From Gaiella sp051003695 (GTDB taxonomy: Bacteria > Actinomycetota > Thermoleophilia > Gaiellales > Gaiellaceae): a stretch of DNA of 8,725 nt. The position numbers were made by a program, and so were the translations under genes. The notes under the pieces are model-generated. The model was not told where the DNA came from. It searched no databases and worked only from the letters and a program-made list of their open reading frames with translations. The stretch lies in contig JBPCLB010000020.1 of NCBI GenBank assembly GCA_051003695.1, positions 1 through 8,725 on the forward strand, in the 5' to 3' direction. Below, one piece after another: positions 1 through 5,536 of the stretch. The stretch's first letter is position 1; each line of letters opens with the position of its first letter.

Positions 1-444
1 TACGACGCGCAGACGCTGCCGCAGCTCGCCGCGCATTTCTACCGACAGTCGGTCGAGGAGCGAAATCACGCGATGATGATGGTGCAGTACCTGCTCGATG
101 CCGACGAGCAGGTGATCGTGCCCGCGGTCGAAGCGCCGCAGACGACGTTCTCCGATCTCGTCTCGCCGGTGCAACTTGCGCTCGAGCAGGAGAAGCGAGT
201 CACCGCTCAGATCCAGCAGCTCGCGCTCACCGCGCGCGAGCAGGGCGATCTCGTCGCGGAGCAGTTCATGCACTGGTTCTTGCAGGAGCAACGCGAGGAG
301 GTTTCCTCGATGTCCGGATTGCTCGACGTCGTCGAGCGGTCCCGGGACAACGTGATGCACGTCGAGGATTACCTCGCCCGCGAGTCGGGTGGCACGAACC
401 CGCTCGAGGCCGGCTCGCCGCCTGCGGCCGGCGGCGCGCTGTAA
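1..444 (+). CDS. Ferritin (non-heme iron storage), N-terminus cut by the window edge
   Basis: The reading frame is open from base 1 and ends at TAA 442-444, giving 147 residues. It stores iron as a ferric mineral in the cytoplasm after ferroxidase oxidation of Fe(II), as bacterial non-heme ferritins do. Visible features are the helix-B EXXH iron ligand pair (E20 and H23 of the visible part, in EERNHA), the helix-C segment LALEQEKRVTAQI with its glutamates, and the helix-D segment EQFMHWFLQEQREEV, typical of FtnA-type ferritins. Bacterial ferritins are about 165-180 residues long, so roughly 20-30 N-terminal residues with the first ferroxidase glutamate lie to the left of the window. The tail after helix E (GGTNPLEAGSPPAAGGAL) is low-complexity and probably disordered. 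No Met for haem binding can be assigned, so ferritin is preferred over bacterioferritin. YjbQ follows after 43 nt on the same strand and may share the transcript. Confidence 0.9.
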   Translation, partial: YDAQTLPQLAAHFYRQSVEERNHAMMMVQYLLDADEQVIVPAVEAPQTTFSDLVSPVQLALEQEKRVTAQIQQLALTAREQGDLVAEQFMHWFLQEQREEVSSMSGLLDVVERSRDNVMHVEDYLARESGGTNPLEAGSPPAAGGAL

Positions 445-487
445 CGCGCAAGGCCGGGATCGCTGTGACTCGGCCGGACGGAGACCG

Positions 488-889
488 ATGAAGTCGATCA
501 GCGTCCGCACCGAGCGGCAGAGCCAGCTCGTCGACATCACGAGCGAGGTGGCCGGCGCGATCGGTAAAGGCGCGTCAGGGTCGGCCGTGCTCGTCTACGT
601 GCCGCACACGACGGCGGGAGTGACCATCAACGAGCACGCCGATCCGGCGGTCGCGCGCGATTTCGAGGCCGCGCTCGAGCGGATCGTGCCGGCCGACTGG
701 TCCTGGCAGCACGTCGAAGAGGGGGAGGAGAACGCGCCCACGCACATCCGCGCGGCGTTCATGGGACCGTCGGTGATCGTGCCCCTGCGCGAGGACGGGA
801 CGATGGCGCTCGGAACGTGGCAGGGAATCTTCTTCTGCGAGTTCGACGGGCCTCGCGAGCGGTCGGTGCACGTGTCGGTGCTCGCCTGA
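488..889 (+). CDS. YjbQ / UPF0047 family protein (secondary thiamine-phosphate synthase-like)
   Basis: This 133-residue single-domain protein belongs to the YjbQ (UPF0047) family, a trimeric beta-barrel fold often annotated as secondary thiamine-phosphate synthase enzyme because some members weakly complement thiE mutants; the true substrate is unsettled. Family signatures seen are PHTTAGVTINEHADP (residues 39-53, with H40, E49 and D52), THIRAAFMGPSV (85-96, with H86) and LGTWQGIFFCEFDGPR (108-123). These supply the conserved His/Glu/Asp pocket. Length matches the usual 130-140 residues. The ATG at 488 is chosen because the family N-terminus begins here; a GGAGA at 480-484 lies 3 nt before it, a short spacing. 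The longer frame upstream has arginine-rich sequence that overlaps the ferritin gene in another frame and is unlikely to be coding. No own promoter is evident, so it may be read through from the ferritin gene. Confidence 0.9.
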   Translation: MKSISVRTERQSQLVDITSEVAGAIGKGASGSAVLVYVPHTTAGVTINEHADPAVARDFEAALERIVPADWSWQHVEEGEENAPTHIRAAFMGPSVIVPLREDGTMALGTWQGIFFCEFDGPRERSVHVSVLA

Positions 890-993
890 ACGATTCGAGG
901 ACGAAGGCGTACAGTCGGGAGCCTCTTCCTGCCCTGACCGGCGCCGGCGTGACGCCCCCCGGACTTCGACTCTCGGTCTCCCGTTCTCACCGC

Positions 994-1008
994 TACCCTC
1001 GCTCGATG
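994..1008 (+). promoter_or_regulatory. Leaderless -10 element TACCCT for the leader ORF and exporter operon
   Basis: TACCCT (994-999) fits the actinobacterial -10 pattern TANNNT and is followed by exactly 6 nt and then ATG (1006-1008). Transcription would start at or next to that ATG. The same arrangement occurs before 2691 and 7315. No convincing -35 hexamer stands at 16-18 nt upstream. Confidence 0.5.
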
Positions 1009-1035
1009 GCTCCACCCCCGCGCGAGCTCGCGTGA
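1006..1035 (+). CDS. Nine-codon leader peptide ORF with a Pro-Pro-Pro run, overlapping the ATPase start
   Basis: The ORF reads MAPPPRELA followed by TGA at 1033-1035. It begins 6 nt after the -10-like TACCCT, so it could be translated from a leaderless mRNA. Its stop overlaps the GTG start of the ABC ATPase (GTG 1032-1034) in a GTGA arrangement, the usual geometry for translational coupling. The ATPase start has no Shine-Dalgarno of its own, which makes coupling more plausible. Codons 3-5 are CCA CCC CCG, giving three prolines, a known ribosome-slowing motif relieved by EF-P. This suggests, but does not prove, a leader peptide that sets exporter expression. It could instead be a chance mini-ORF or simply a short 5' leader. 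Confidence 0.4.
   Translation: MAPPPRELA
1021..1032. repeat. 12-nt perfect palindrome CGCGAGCTCGCG at the exporter start
   Basis: CGCGAGCTCGCG equals its own reverse complement. It ends on the first base of the ATPase GTG codon and lies within the leader ORF. It could bind a dimeric repressor downstream of the start site, but in GC-rich DNA with frequent GAGCTC such palindromes also arise by chance. Confidence 0.3.
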
Positions 1036-1916
1036 TCGAGGTCGAAGCGCTCGGCAAGCGGTTCGGGCGCACTCAGGCGGTGAGCGAGCTCTCGTTCTCG
1101 GTGCAACCGGGCGTCGTGACCGGGTTCCTGGGGCCGAACGGGGCCGGAAAGTCGACGACATTGCGTGCGCTCCTCGGTCTGATTCGTCCCGACAGCGGCA
1201 CGGCGTGCATCCTCGGCGTTTCCTACGCCGAGCTGCCGCGGCCGCTGGAGCAGGTCGGGGCGGTGCTCGAGGCCTCCCATCTCCATCCGGGGCGCTCCGG
1301 TCGCGACCACCTGCGCGTGCTCGCGAGCACCGCGGGGATCCCGCGCTCGCGTGTCGAGGAGGTCCTCGAGCTCGTCGAGCTCACAGGCGATGCCCGCCGA
1401 CGGACGAACGGGTACTCGCTCGGCATGCGCCAGCGCCTGGGGCTCGCCGCGGCGCTGCTCGGCGACCCCGAGGTGCTCGTGCTCGACGAGCCCGCGAACG
1501 GGCTCGATCCCCAGGGGATCCGCTGGCTCCGCGACCTCGTCCGCACGCTCGCCGGCGAAGGCCGGACGGTGCTCCTCTCCAGCCACGTGCTCGCAGAGGT
1601 CGCGCAGGTCGTCGACGAGGTCGTGATCATTCATCGCGGGCGGCTCGTGCGCAAGGGCTCCGTTGCGGAGCTTCAAAGCGAGATCACCGCGGTCACGATC
1701 GTGCGCTCGCCCGACCCCGAACGGTTGGCAATGGCGCTCGCCGCCGCCGGGATCGGGTTCGACCGATCCGACGATGGCGCCTTCCTTGCGCGAGCCGAGG
1801 CCCCGAAGCTCGGCGAGCTGGCCGCGGCCGCCGGTGTCGTCCTCCACGAGCTGGCCCCCGAGCGGGCGAGCCTGGAAGAAGTCTTCCTGGGGCTCACCTC
1901 GGCGGTAGGCACATGA
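1032..1916 (+). CDS. ABC-2 type exporter, ATP-binding subunit (BcrA/CcmA-like)
   Basis: This 294-residue ATPase powers a membrane exporter together with the permease encoded next. Motifs in order are Walker A GPNGAGKST (residues 34-42), the Q-loop-equivalent region AVLEASHLHPGRSGRDHL typical of the bacitracin/lantibiotic-type exporter family, signature YSLGMRQR (128-135), Walker B LVLDEPANGLDP with D152 and catalytic E153, and the H-loop SSH (H185). After about residue 215 comes the small C-terminal domain seen in this family, ending LEEVFLGLTSAVGT. The GTG start is chosen because IEVEALGKRFG is the canonical N-terminus; there is no Shine-Dalgarno, but the stop of the nine-codon leader ORF overlaps the GTG. 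The gene ends in ATGA (1913-1916) shared with the permease. The substrate cannot be read from the sequence; antibiotic, peptide or lipid export are all possible. Confidence 0.92.
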   Translation: MIEVEALGKRFGRTQAVSELSFSVQPGVVTGFLGPNGAGKSTTLRALLGLIRPDSGTACILGVSYAELPRPLEQVGAVLEASHLHPGRSGRDHLRVLASTAGIPRSRVEEVLELVELTGDARRRTNGYSLGMRQRLGLAAALLGDPEVLVLDEPANGLDPQGIRWLRDLVRTLAGEGRTVLLSSHVLAEVAQVVDEVVIIHRGRLVRKGSVAELQSEITAVTIVRSPDPERLAMALAAAGIGFDRSDDGAFLARAEAPKLGELAAAAGVVLHELAPERASLEEVFLGLTSAVGT

Positions 1917-2656
1917 GACTCGTGCGCGCGGAGCTGCTGAAGCTCGCCACCACCCGTCGCTCTCTGATCGGCTACTTCCTCGCGGTCGTCGCGATGTGCG
2001 GGCTCGGTGCAGCGGCGAGCGTGGGCGATGCTTCGAGCGAGGAACGGGCGACGGCGGAGTTCGGGGTCGATCTGGTCGATGTCTCCGGATTCGCGGCGAT
2101 CGTCGCGCTGCTGCTGGGCCTCGTGATCGTCACGAGCGAATGGCGTCACGGGACGATCACGCCGACCTTGCTCGCGACCCCGCGCAGGGAGCGCTCGGTG
2201 CTCGCCAAGCTCGCCGCTGCGATGGTGATCGGCGCCGCGGTGGCGGTGCTTGCGATCGTGACGGTGCTGGTGGTCGCACTCCCCTGGTTCGCGATCCTCG
2301 GGGAGACGCTCGAGTTGGGCTCGGCGTTCTGGGGGCGCGCGGGACGCGTGATCCTCGCGATGGTGCTCTGGTGCGCGCTCGGCGCCGCAGTCGGCGCAGT
2401 CGTGCACGCACAGGTTGGGGCGATCGTGGGTGCGTTTCTCTGGATCCTGGTCGCTGAGCCGCTGGTCGGCGTCGTGCTCGGCCGGCTCGACCTCGACAGC
2501 GTGGCCGACCACCTCCCGAGCGCGGCGCTCAACTCACTCGGCTTCCACACCGACGATGGGCCGGGGACCGGAACGGCGTTCGCGGCAGCGCTCGCGTATC
2601 TCGTCGTCGCGACGGGGCTCGGGATCCTGCGGACACACCGCCGCGACGTCACCTGA
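1913..2656 (+). CDS. ABC-2 type exporter, permease subunit
   Basis: This 247-residue integral membrane protein forms the translocation pathway of the exporter, probably as a dimer bound to two copies of the ATPase. The cytosolic N-terminus MRLVRAELLKLATTRRS is the standard opening of ABC-2 permeases and precedes about six hydrophobic segments near residues 18-36, 57-74, 100-123, 143-163, 166-190 and 222-238. The TSEWRHGTITPTLLATPRRERSV segment (about 75-97) is the conserved cytoplasmic loop that contacts the ATPase. The extracellular segment between the first two helices (about 37-55) is acidic. Its ATG overlaps the ATPase stop by 4 nt, so the two are translationally coupled. The protein ends with a basic tail (RTHRRDVT). 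The next gene has its own promoter motif 22 nt after this stop. Confidence 0.9.
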   Translation: MRLVRAELLKLATTRRSLIGYFLAVVAMCGLGAAASVGDASSEERATAEFGVDLVDVSGFAAIVALLLGLVIVTSEWRHGTITPTLLATPRRERSVLAKLAAAMVIGAAVAVLAIVTVLVVALPWFAILGETLELGSAFWGRAGRVILAMVLWCALGAAVGAVVHAQVGAIVGAFLWILVAEPLVGVVLGRLDLDSVADHLPSAALNSLGFHTDDGPGTGTAFAAALAYLVVATGLGILRTHRRDVT

Positions 2657-2678
2657 CCCCGTTCGGCAAAGCCGCCGG

Positions 2679-2693
2679 TACCCTCGCCGGGTG
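2679..2693 (+). promoter_or_regulatory. Leaderless -10 element TACCCT for the rRNA methyltransferase gene
   Basis: TACCCT (2679-2684) lies exactly 6 nt before the GTG start at 2691. The run TACCCTCGCCGGGTG matches the motifs before 1006 and 7315 at nearly every position. There is no Shine-Dalgarno in the 34-nt spacer after the permease, which agrees with a leaderless mRNA. Confidence 0.5.
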
Positions 2694-4070
2694 GCTGCAC
2701 CGGTTCGCAAAGGAGAGGAGCTCGAGCTTCGGGTCGACTCGCTCGCCTACGGCGGCAACGGAGTCGCTCGCCTGAACGGGTTCGTCGTCTTCGTGCGCGG
2801 TGGTCTACCCGGCGACCTCGTGCGCGCACGTACGACCAAAGTCAAACGTGGCTTTGCGGAGGCGACGCGTACCGCGCTCCTCGAGCCTGGCCCCGACCGG
2901 GTCGAGGCGCCCTGCAGGCACTTCGGCGTGTGCGGTGGCTGCCGGTTCCAGGATTACGCCTACGAGCGTCAGGTCGAGGCGAAGGAGCGCCAGGTGCGCG
3001 AAGCCCTCGTCCGGCTGGGCGGCTACCCCGAACCGCCGCTCGAGCCGATCGTGCCCGCGCGCTCGCAGTTTCACTACCGCAACAAGCTCGAGTACTCGTT
3101 CGCGCCGGGTGAGGAGGCCCTCTCCCTTGGCTTCCACCGCGCAGGACGCTGGGATCAGGTGATCGACGTCGAGGAATGCCTGCTCACGACGGATGTTGGC
3201 AACGCGATTCGCGAGGCCGTCAAGGCGTGGGCGCGCGAGGAGCAGCTCGAGCCGTACGACCAGGAGAGCGGCTCCGGGTATCTCCGCCACCTCGTCGTGC
3301 GGGAGGGACGGAACACGGGGCAGGCGCTCGTCGTGCTCGTCACGGCGGCCGGCGAGCGGTTCGACGCCGACTATCTCGTCGAGACGCTGCGTCGCTTCCC
3401 GGAGGTCAGATCGATCCACTGGGCGATCAACGACCAGCCGTCCGAGATCACGAACCTCCCGACGCGCGTCCTCTGGGGCGAGCCCTGGATCGAGGAGGAG
3501 CTGCTCGGACTACGGTTTCGCGTACGGCCCAACGCCTTCATGCAGACGAACACCGAGATGGCCGAAGTGCTCTACGCACTCGCTCGGGATGCTGCCGCTC
3601 TCACCGGATCGGAGACCGTGTACGACCTCTACTGCGGGACGGGCACGATCGGGCTTGCGCTTGCCCCCGCTGCCCATCGCGTGTGGGGGGTCGAGATCTC
3701 CGAGGAGTCGGTTGCGTGCGCGATCGAAAACGCGACCGCGAATGGGATCGACAACGCCTCGTTCTTCGCGGGCAACGTCGGGCAGTCCCTCGAGGAGCTG
3801 CGCGAGCGGTCGGAGGCGCCGGACGTCGTCGTCGTCGACCCGCCGCGCGCTGGTCTCGCCGGCAAGGCGTTGCGCCGTACCGGCGCCCTCGAGGCGCCGC
3901 GGCTCGTCTACGTCTCGTGCAACCCGACGACGCTCGCGTCCGACCTCGCCGTGCTCAGGGACGAGTACGGGTACGAGCTGCTGCGCTGCACCCCGGTCGA
4001 CATGTTCCCGCACACACCGCACATCGAGAGCGTCTCCGTGCTCGAACGTGTCGGATCGGAGGCTGGCTGA
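2691..4070 (+). CDS. rlmD: 23S rRNA (uracil-C5)-methyltransferase, RlmD/RumA family, with TRAM domain and 4Fe-4S site
   Basis: This 459-residue enzyme transfers a methyl group from S-adenosylmethionine to C5 of uracil in 23S rRNA. Residues 7-63 form a TRAM RNA-binding domain (GGNGVAR, FVRGGLPGD). Four cysteines placed as in RumA/RlmD, C75, C81 and C84 in CRHFGVCGGC plus C163 in EECLL, should bind a 4Fe-4S cluster. The C-terminal Rossmann domain has the SAM-binding DLYCGTGTIG (312-321), DPPRAG (from D383), the catalytic cysteine C410 in SCNPTT and the general base E446 in HTPHIESV. Length is normal for the family. GTG 2691 is chosen because the TRAM domain begins right after it and a leaderless promoter motif stands 6 nt upstream. 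Gram-positive relatives (RlmCD) may modify both U747 and U1939, so the exact target is open. It converges with the presenilin-like gene after 23 nt. Confidence 0.93.
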   Translation: MAAPVRKGEELELRVDSLAYGGNGVARLNGFVVFVRGGLPGDLVRARTTKVKRGFAEATRTALLEPGPDRVEAPCRHFGVCGGCRFQDYAYERQVEAKERQVREALVRLGGYPEPPLEPIVPARSQFHYRNKLEYSFAPGEEALSLGFHRAGRWDQVIDVEECLLTTDVGNAIREAVKAWAREEQLEPYDQESGSGYLRHLVVREGRNTGQALVVLVTAAGERFDADYLVETLRRFPEVRSIHWAINDQPSEITNLPTRVLWGEPWIEEELLGLRFRVRPNAFMQTNTEMAEVLYALARDAAALTGSETVYDLYCGTGTIGLALAPAAHRVWGVEISEESVACAIENATANGIDNASFFAGNVGQSLEELRERSEAPDVVVVDPPRAGLAGKALRRTGALEAPRLVYVSCNPTTLASDLAVLRDEYGYELLRCTPVDMFPHTPHIESVSVLERVGSEAG

Positions 4071-4099
4071 ACGTGGGCTTCTGCGGCGTGGCTTCAGCC
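4065..4099. terminator. Inverted repeat between convergent genes, possible two-way terminator
   Basis: GGCTGAA (4065-4071) and TTCAGCC (4093-4099) are exact inverse complements around a 21-nt loop. The arms contain the stop codons of both convergent genes (TGA 4068-4070 on plus, TCA 4094-4096 for minus). There is no T-run on either side, so if it terminates it is not a classic rho-independent site. Confidence 0.3.
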
Positions 4100-4840
4100 T
4101 CGGCCTTCACGCCCTGCACTGCGGCGCTGCCAGCGGCTCAAGAGCAGATCCGCGTTCGGCAGCAGGAAGCCGAGTGACACCGCAGGCAGGGCAGGCAGAC
4201 CGTTGAGATCGAGGGCGTACGTGGCGACCAGCGTGAGCGCAAGCAGCGTGGTCATCGAGATCCAGGTCCAGAGAACTCGGAGCCCGAAGCGCGCCGCGGT
4301 CGCGAGAAACAGGGCGAAGAACAGAATGTCGGGCGGGCCGATGTTCGCGGAGGCGTCCTCGCCCGACAGGCGGAACGAGATCGAGATCCGGTCGAACAGC
4401 CCCGGCTCCTGCTCGACCACGACCTTCGTCGGGCCTCTGTAGACGGAGCCGATGTCGACCAGGGGAACGAGGACACTGACGAGCACGACCCAGGAGAGCG
4501 CCTCGAACAGCGAGAGGAACACAAAGCCGGCGAGCGCGTAGCCGAGGAGCTTCGCGACGTTGAAGAGCGCCCCGAGGCCGGCGAGCGAAAGGAGGACCGC
4601 GAGCACGCCGGTCGCGGCCGCGACGGGCACGAGCCCGCGTGCGTCGGCGAGCGGAGCGAGTGCCCAGACCACGCCGAATGTGAGCGGGAGCAGGACGACG
4701 GCGATCCAGGCGACGTCCCACCGATCCGCGACCTCGGGCGCCGAGCCTGCGAACGCCTCCCACAGGACGAGCGCGCCGAGCAGCCCCGTGAGCGCGGCCG
4801 TGCCGGGTCGGCTCAGTAGGGGGGAAGCTCGGCCCACCAC
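4094..4840 (-). CDS. Multi-pass membrane protein, presenilin-like (GxGD aspartyl protease-type) candidate
   Basis: This 248-residue protein has about eight hydrophobic segments (roughly 13-32, 43-64, 69-90, 93-112, 114-130, 171-190, 191-210, 215-233). Its C-terminal half lines up with microbial presenilin homologues. An aspartate at the end of a helix is followed by a VY segment (D129 in LVDIGSVYRGPTK, compare the family YDxxSVYxTK). A second aspartate starts the next helix (D171 in IGPPDILFF, compare GxGD). A PAL motif follows in the last helix (LPALP, P216-L218). In that family the two aspartates cleave transmembrane segments. The second motif is GPPD rather than GxGD, and the protein is shorter than typical members, so activity is uncertain. 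The GTG at 4840 overlaps the UDG-like gene by 28 nt, with AAGG about 10 nt upstream, so the two are co-translated. If the presenilin link is wrong, it is an unassigned membrane protein. Confidence 0.85.
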   Translation of the reverse strand: MVGRASPLLSRPGTAALTGLLGALVLWEAFAGSAPEVADRWDVAWIAVVLLPLTFGVVWALAPLADARGLVPVAAATGVLAVLLSLAGLGALFNVAKLLGYALAGFVFLSLFEALSWVVLVSVLVPLVDIGSVYRGPTKVVVEQEPGLFDRISISFRLSGEDASANIGPPDILFFALFLATAARFGLRVLWTWISMTTLLALTLVATYALDLNGLPALPAVSLGFLLPNADLLLSRWQRRSAGREGRG

Positions 4841-5397
4841 GTGCCGAGCGCCTTGAAGGCGCTCCAGAACCGGGTTTTCGCGTCCTGCTCGTCGAGCGAG
4901 CCGTCGATGTCCGGGGTGACGAGCGCGTCGATCGTCGGCGTCAGGCGCTGGATCGAGCCGACGGCGTCGGGGTCGAGCTCGTCGGCGAGCGGAAACCGCA
5001 GAGCGTTGACGAAGGCGACGGTCTCGGCCCCCATCGCGACCACGAGCTTCGGCTGGACGATGTGGAGCTCCCGGGTCAGCCAGCGCTGTGCGTCCCCGGC
5101 TTCCTCCGTACCGAACTTGAAGCAGTTCGATCCGTACACGGCAAGCGGGTCGACATCGAGCCGCTGCAGGGACTTGAGCAGCGCCTGACCTGCGCGACCG
5201 AAGAACGCGACACCCTCCTGGATCTCCGTCGCAATCGGGCGGTACTTGAGCAGGAAGACATCCGCAAGGGGATGACCCGAGCCGAGCACCGGGACGTGCG
5301 TCTCGTCCCCGAGCGCGAGCAACTCGTCGCCGAGCTCGTTGATCTCGGCGATCGCCCTGCGGAGATAGCGCTCCTGGATCTCGTCGGTCTTCTGCAC
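4813..5397 (-). CDS. Uracil-DNA glycosylase superfamily protein, degenerate and without Fe-S cysteines
   Basis: This 194-residue protein has the fold outline of family 4/5 uracil-DNA glycosylases. The FFGRAGQALLKSLQRL stretch (65-80) corresponds to the family PFxGRAGxLL. VYGSNCFKF (87-95) corresponds to VYITNVVKC, and VQPKLVVAMGAETVAFV corresponds to IxPKVIVxLGxxAxxxL. A WSAFKALGTWW end resembles the last helix. The catalytic motifs are altered: where family 4 has GEAPG there is KYRPI (51-55), and the HPS loop near the end reads TPDIDGS. Only one cysteine (C92) is present, so the four-Cys 4Fe-4S site is absent. It may bind DNA or a nucleotide without excising uracil, or act on another base. 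The GTG start at 5397 is the only sensible one; the nearest GGAG lies 13 nt upstream inside a hairpin loop. The gene overlaps the presenilin-like gene and probably forms an operon with it. Confidence 0.75.
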   Translation of the reverse strand: MQKTDEIQERYLRRAIAEINELGDELLALGDETHVPVLGSGHPLADVFLLKYRPIATEIQEGVAFFGRAGQALLKSLQRLDVDPLAVYGSNCFKFGTEEAGDAQRWLTRELHIVQPKLVVAMGAETVAFVNALRFPLADELDPDAVGSIQRLTPTIDALVTPDIDGSLDEQDAKTRFWSAFKALGTWWAELPPY

Positions 5398-5402
5398 GGG
5401 TG

Positions 5403-5422
5403 AGGGGACGCTCCGCGTCCCT
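5403..5422. repeat. REP-like palindrome GGGACGC-TCC-GCGTCCC upstream of the UDG-like gene
   Basis: GGGACGC (5405-5411) and GCGTCCC (5415-5421) are perfect inverse complements around a 3-nt loop, extendable by one G-T pair. It lies 7 nt upstream of the GTG start of the minus-strand gene. In the mRNA of that gene its loop is GGA, so any Shine-Dalgarno function would be hidden. The compact shape resembles REP elements mobilised by TnpA-REP (RAYT) proteins, but only one copy is in this window. Confidence 0.4.
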
Positions 5423-5450
5423 ACACGTATTGGTCTCGACGGCGTGCGAT

Positions 5451-5487
5451 CCTGCCGGACGGACGACTCGGATCCGCGTCGGGCAGG
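5451..5487. repeat. Intergenic hairpin 1 (CCTGCC ... GGCAGG)
   Basis: CCTGCC-G-GACG (5451-5461) pairs with CGTC-G-GGCAGG (5477-5487), ten base pairs with one G-G mismatch, around a 15-nt loop that contains CGGATCCG. It lies 50-86 nt past the stop of the PHP-protein gene. It may help end that transcript or stabilise its 3' end. No T-run follows. Confidence 0.35.
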
Positions 5488-5492
5488 CGATC

Positions 5493-5521
5493 GTCTACAG
5501 CTCCTCGGGGCTGTGAGAGAC
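5493..5521. terminator. Intergenic hairpin 2 just after the PHP-protein gene
   Basis: CAGCTC (5498-5503) pairs with GGGCTG (5508-5513) around a CTCG tetraloop, and outer GTCT (5493-5496) can pair with AGAC (5518-5521) across a small interior loop. It begins 16 nt after the stop of the minus-strand gene. It is a plausible transcript end or 3' stabiliser, without a T-run. Confidence 0.3.
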
Positions 5522-5536
5522 CTGTCGGCGCGAGAG

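Noticed and set aside
451..474. GGCCG...CGGCC inverted repeat between the ferritin and YjbQ genes
   Set aside because: A 5-bp stem with a 14-nt loop and no T-run is too weak to call a terminator in DNA this GC-rich.
389..487. Longer N-terminus for the YjbQ gene
   Set aside because: The extension is arginine-rich, overlaps the ferritin gene in another frame and is absent from the family; ATG 488 fits better.
465..491. Eight-codon mini-ORF (VTRPDGDR) whose TGA overlaps the YjbQ ATG as ATGA
   Set aside because: It resembles the leader ORF before the exporter, but no -10-like hexamer or Shine-Dalgarno precedes its GTG, so chance is the simpler explanation.
938..947. CCGGCGCCGG palindrome in the spacer before the exporter
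   Set aside because: Such short GC palindromes are expected often at this base composition and it has no clear relation to the promoter.
993..2829. Long minus-strand ORFs opposite the exporter genes
   Set aside because: They lie opposite genes with clear motifs, are rich in Arg, Ala and Pro, and arise from the high GC content.
3176..4206. Two plus-strand ORFs over 330 codons overlapping the methyltransferase gene
   Set aside because: Arginine- and serine-rich out-of-frame translations; the methyltransferase frame holds all catalytic motifs.
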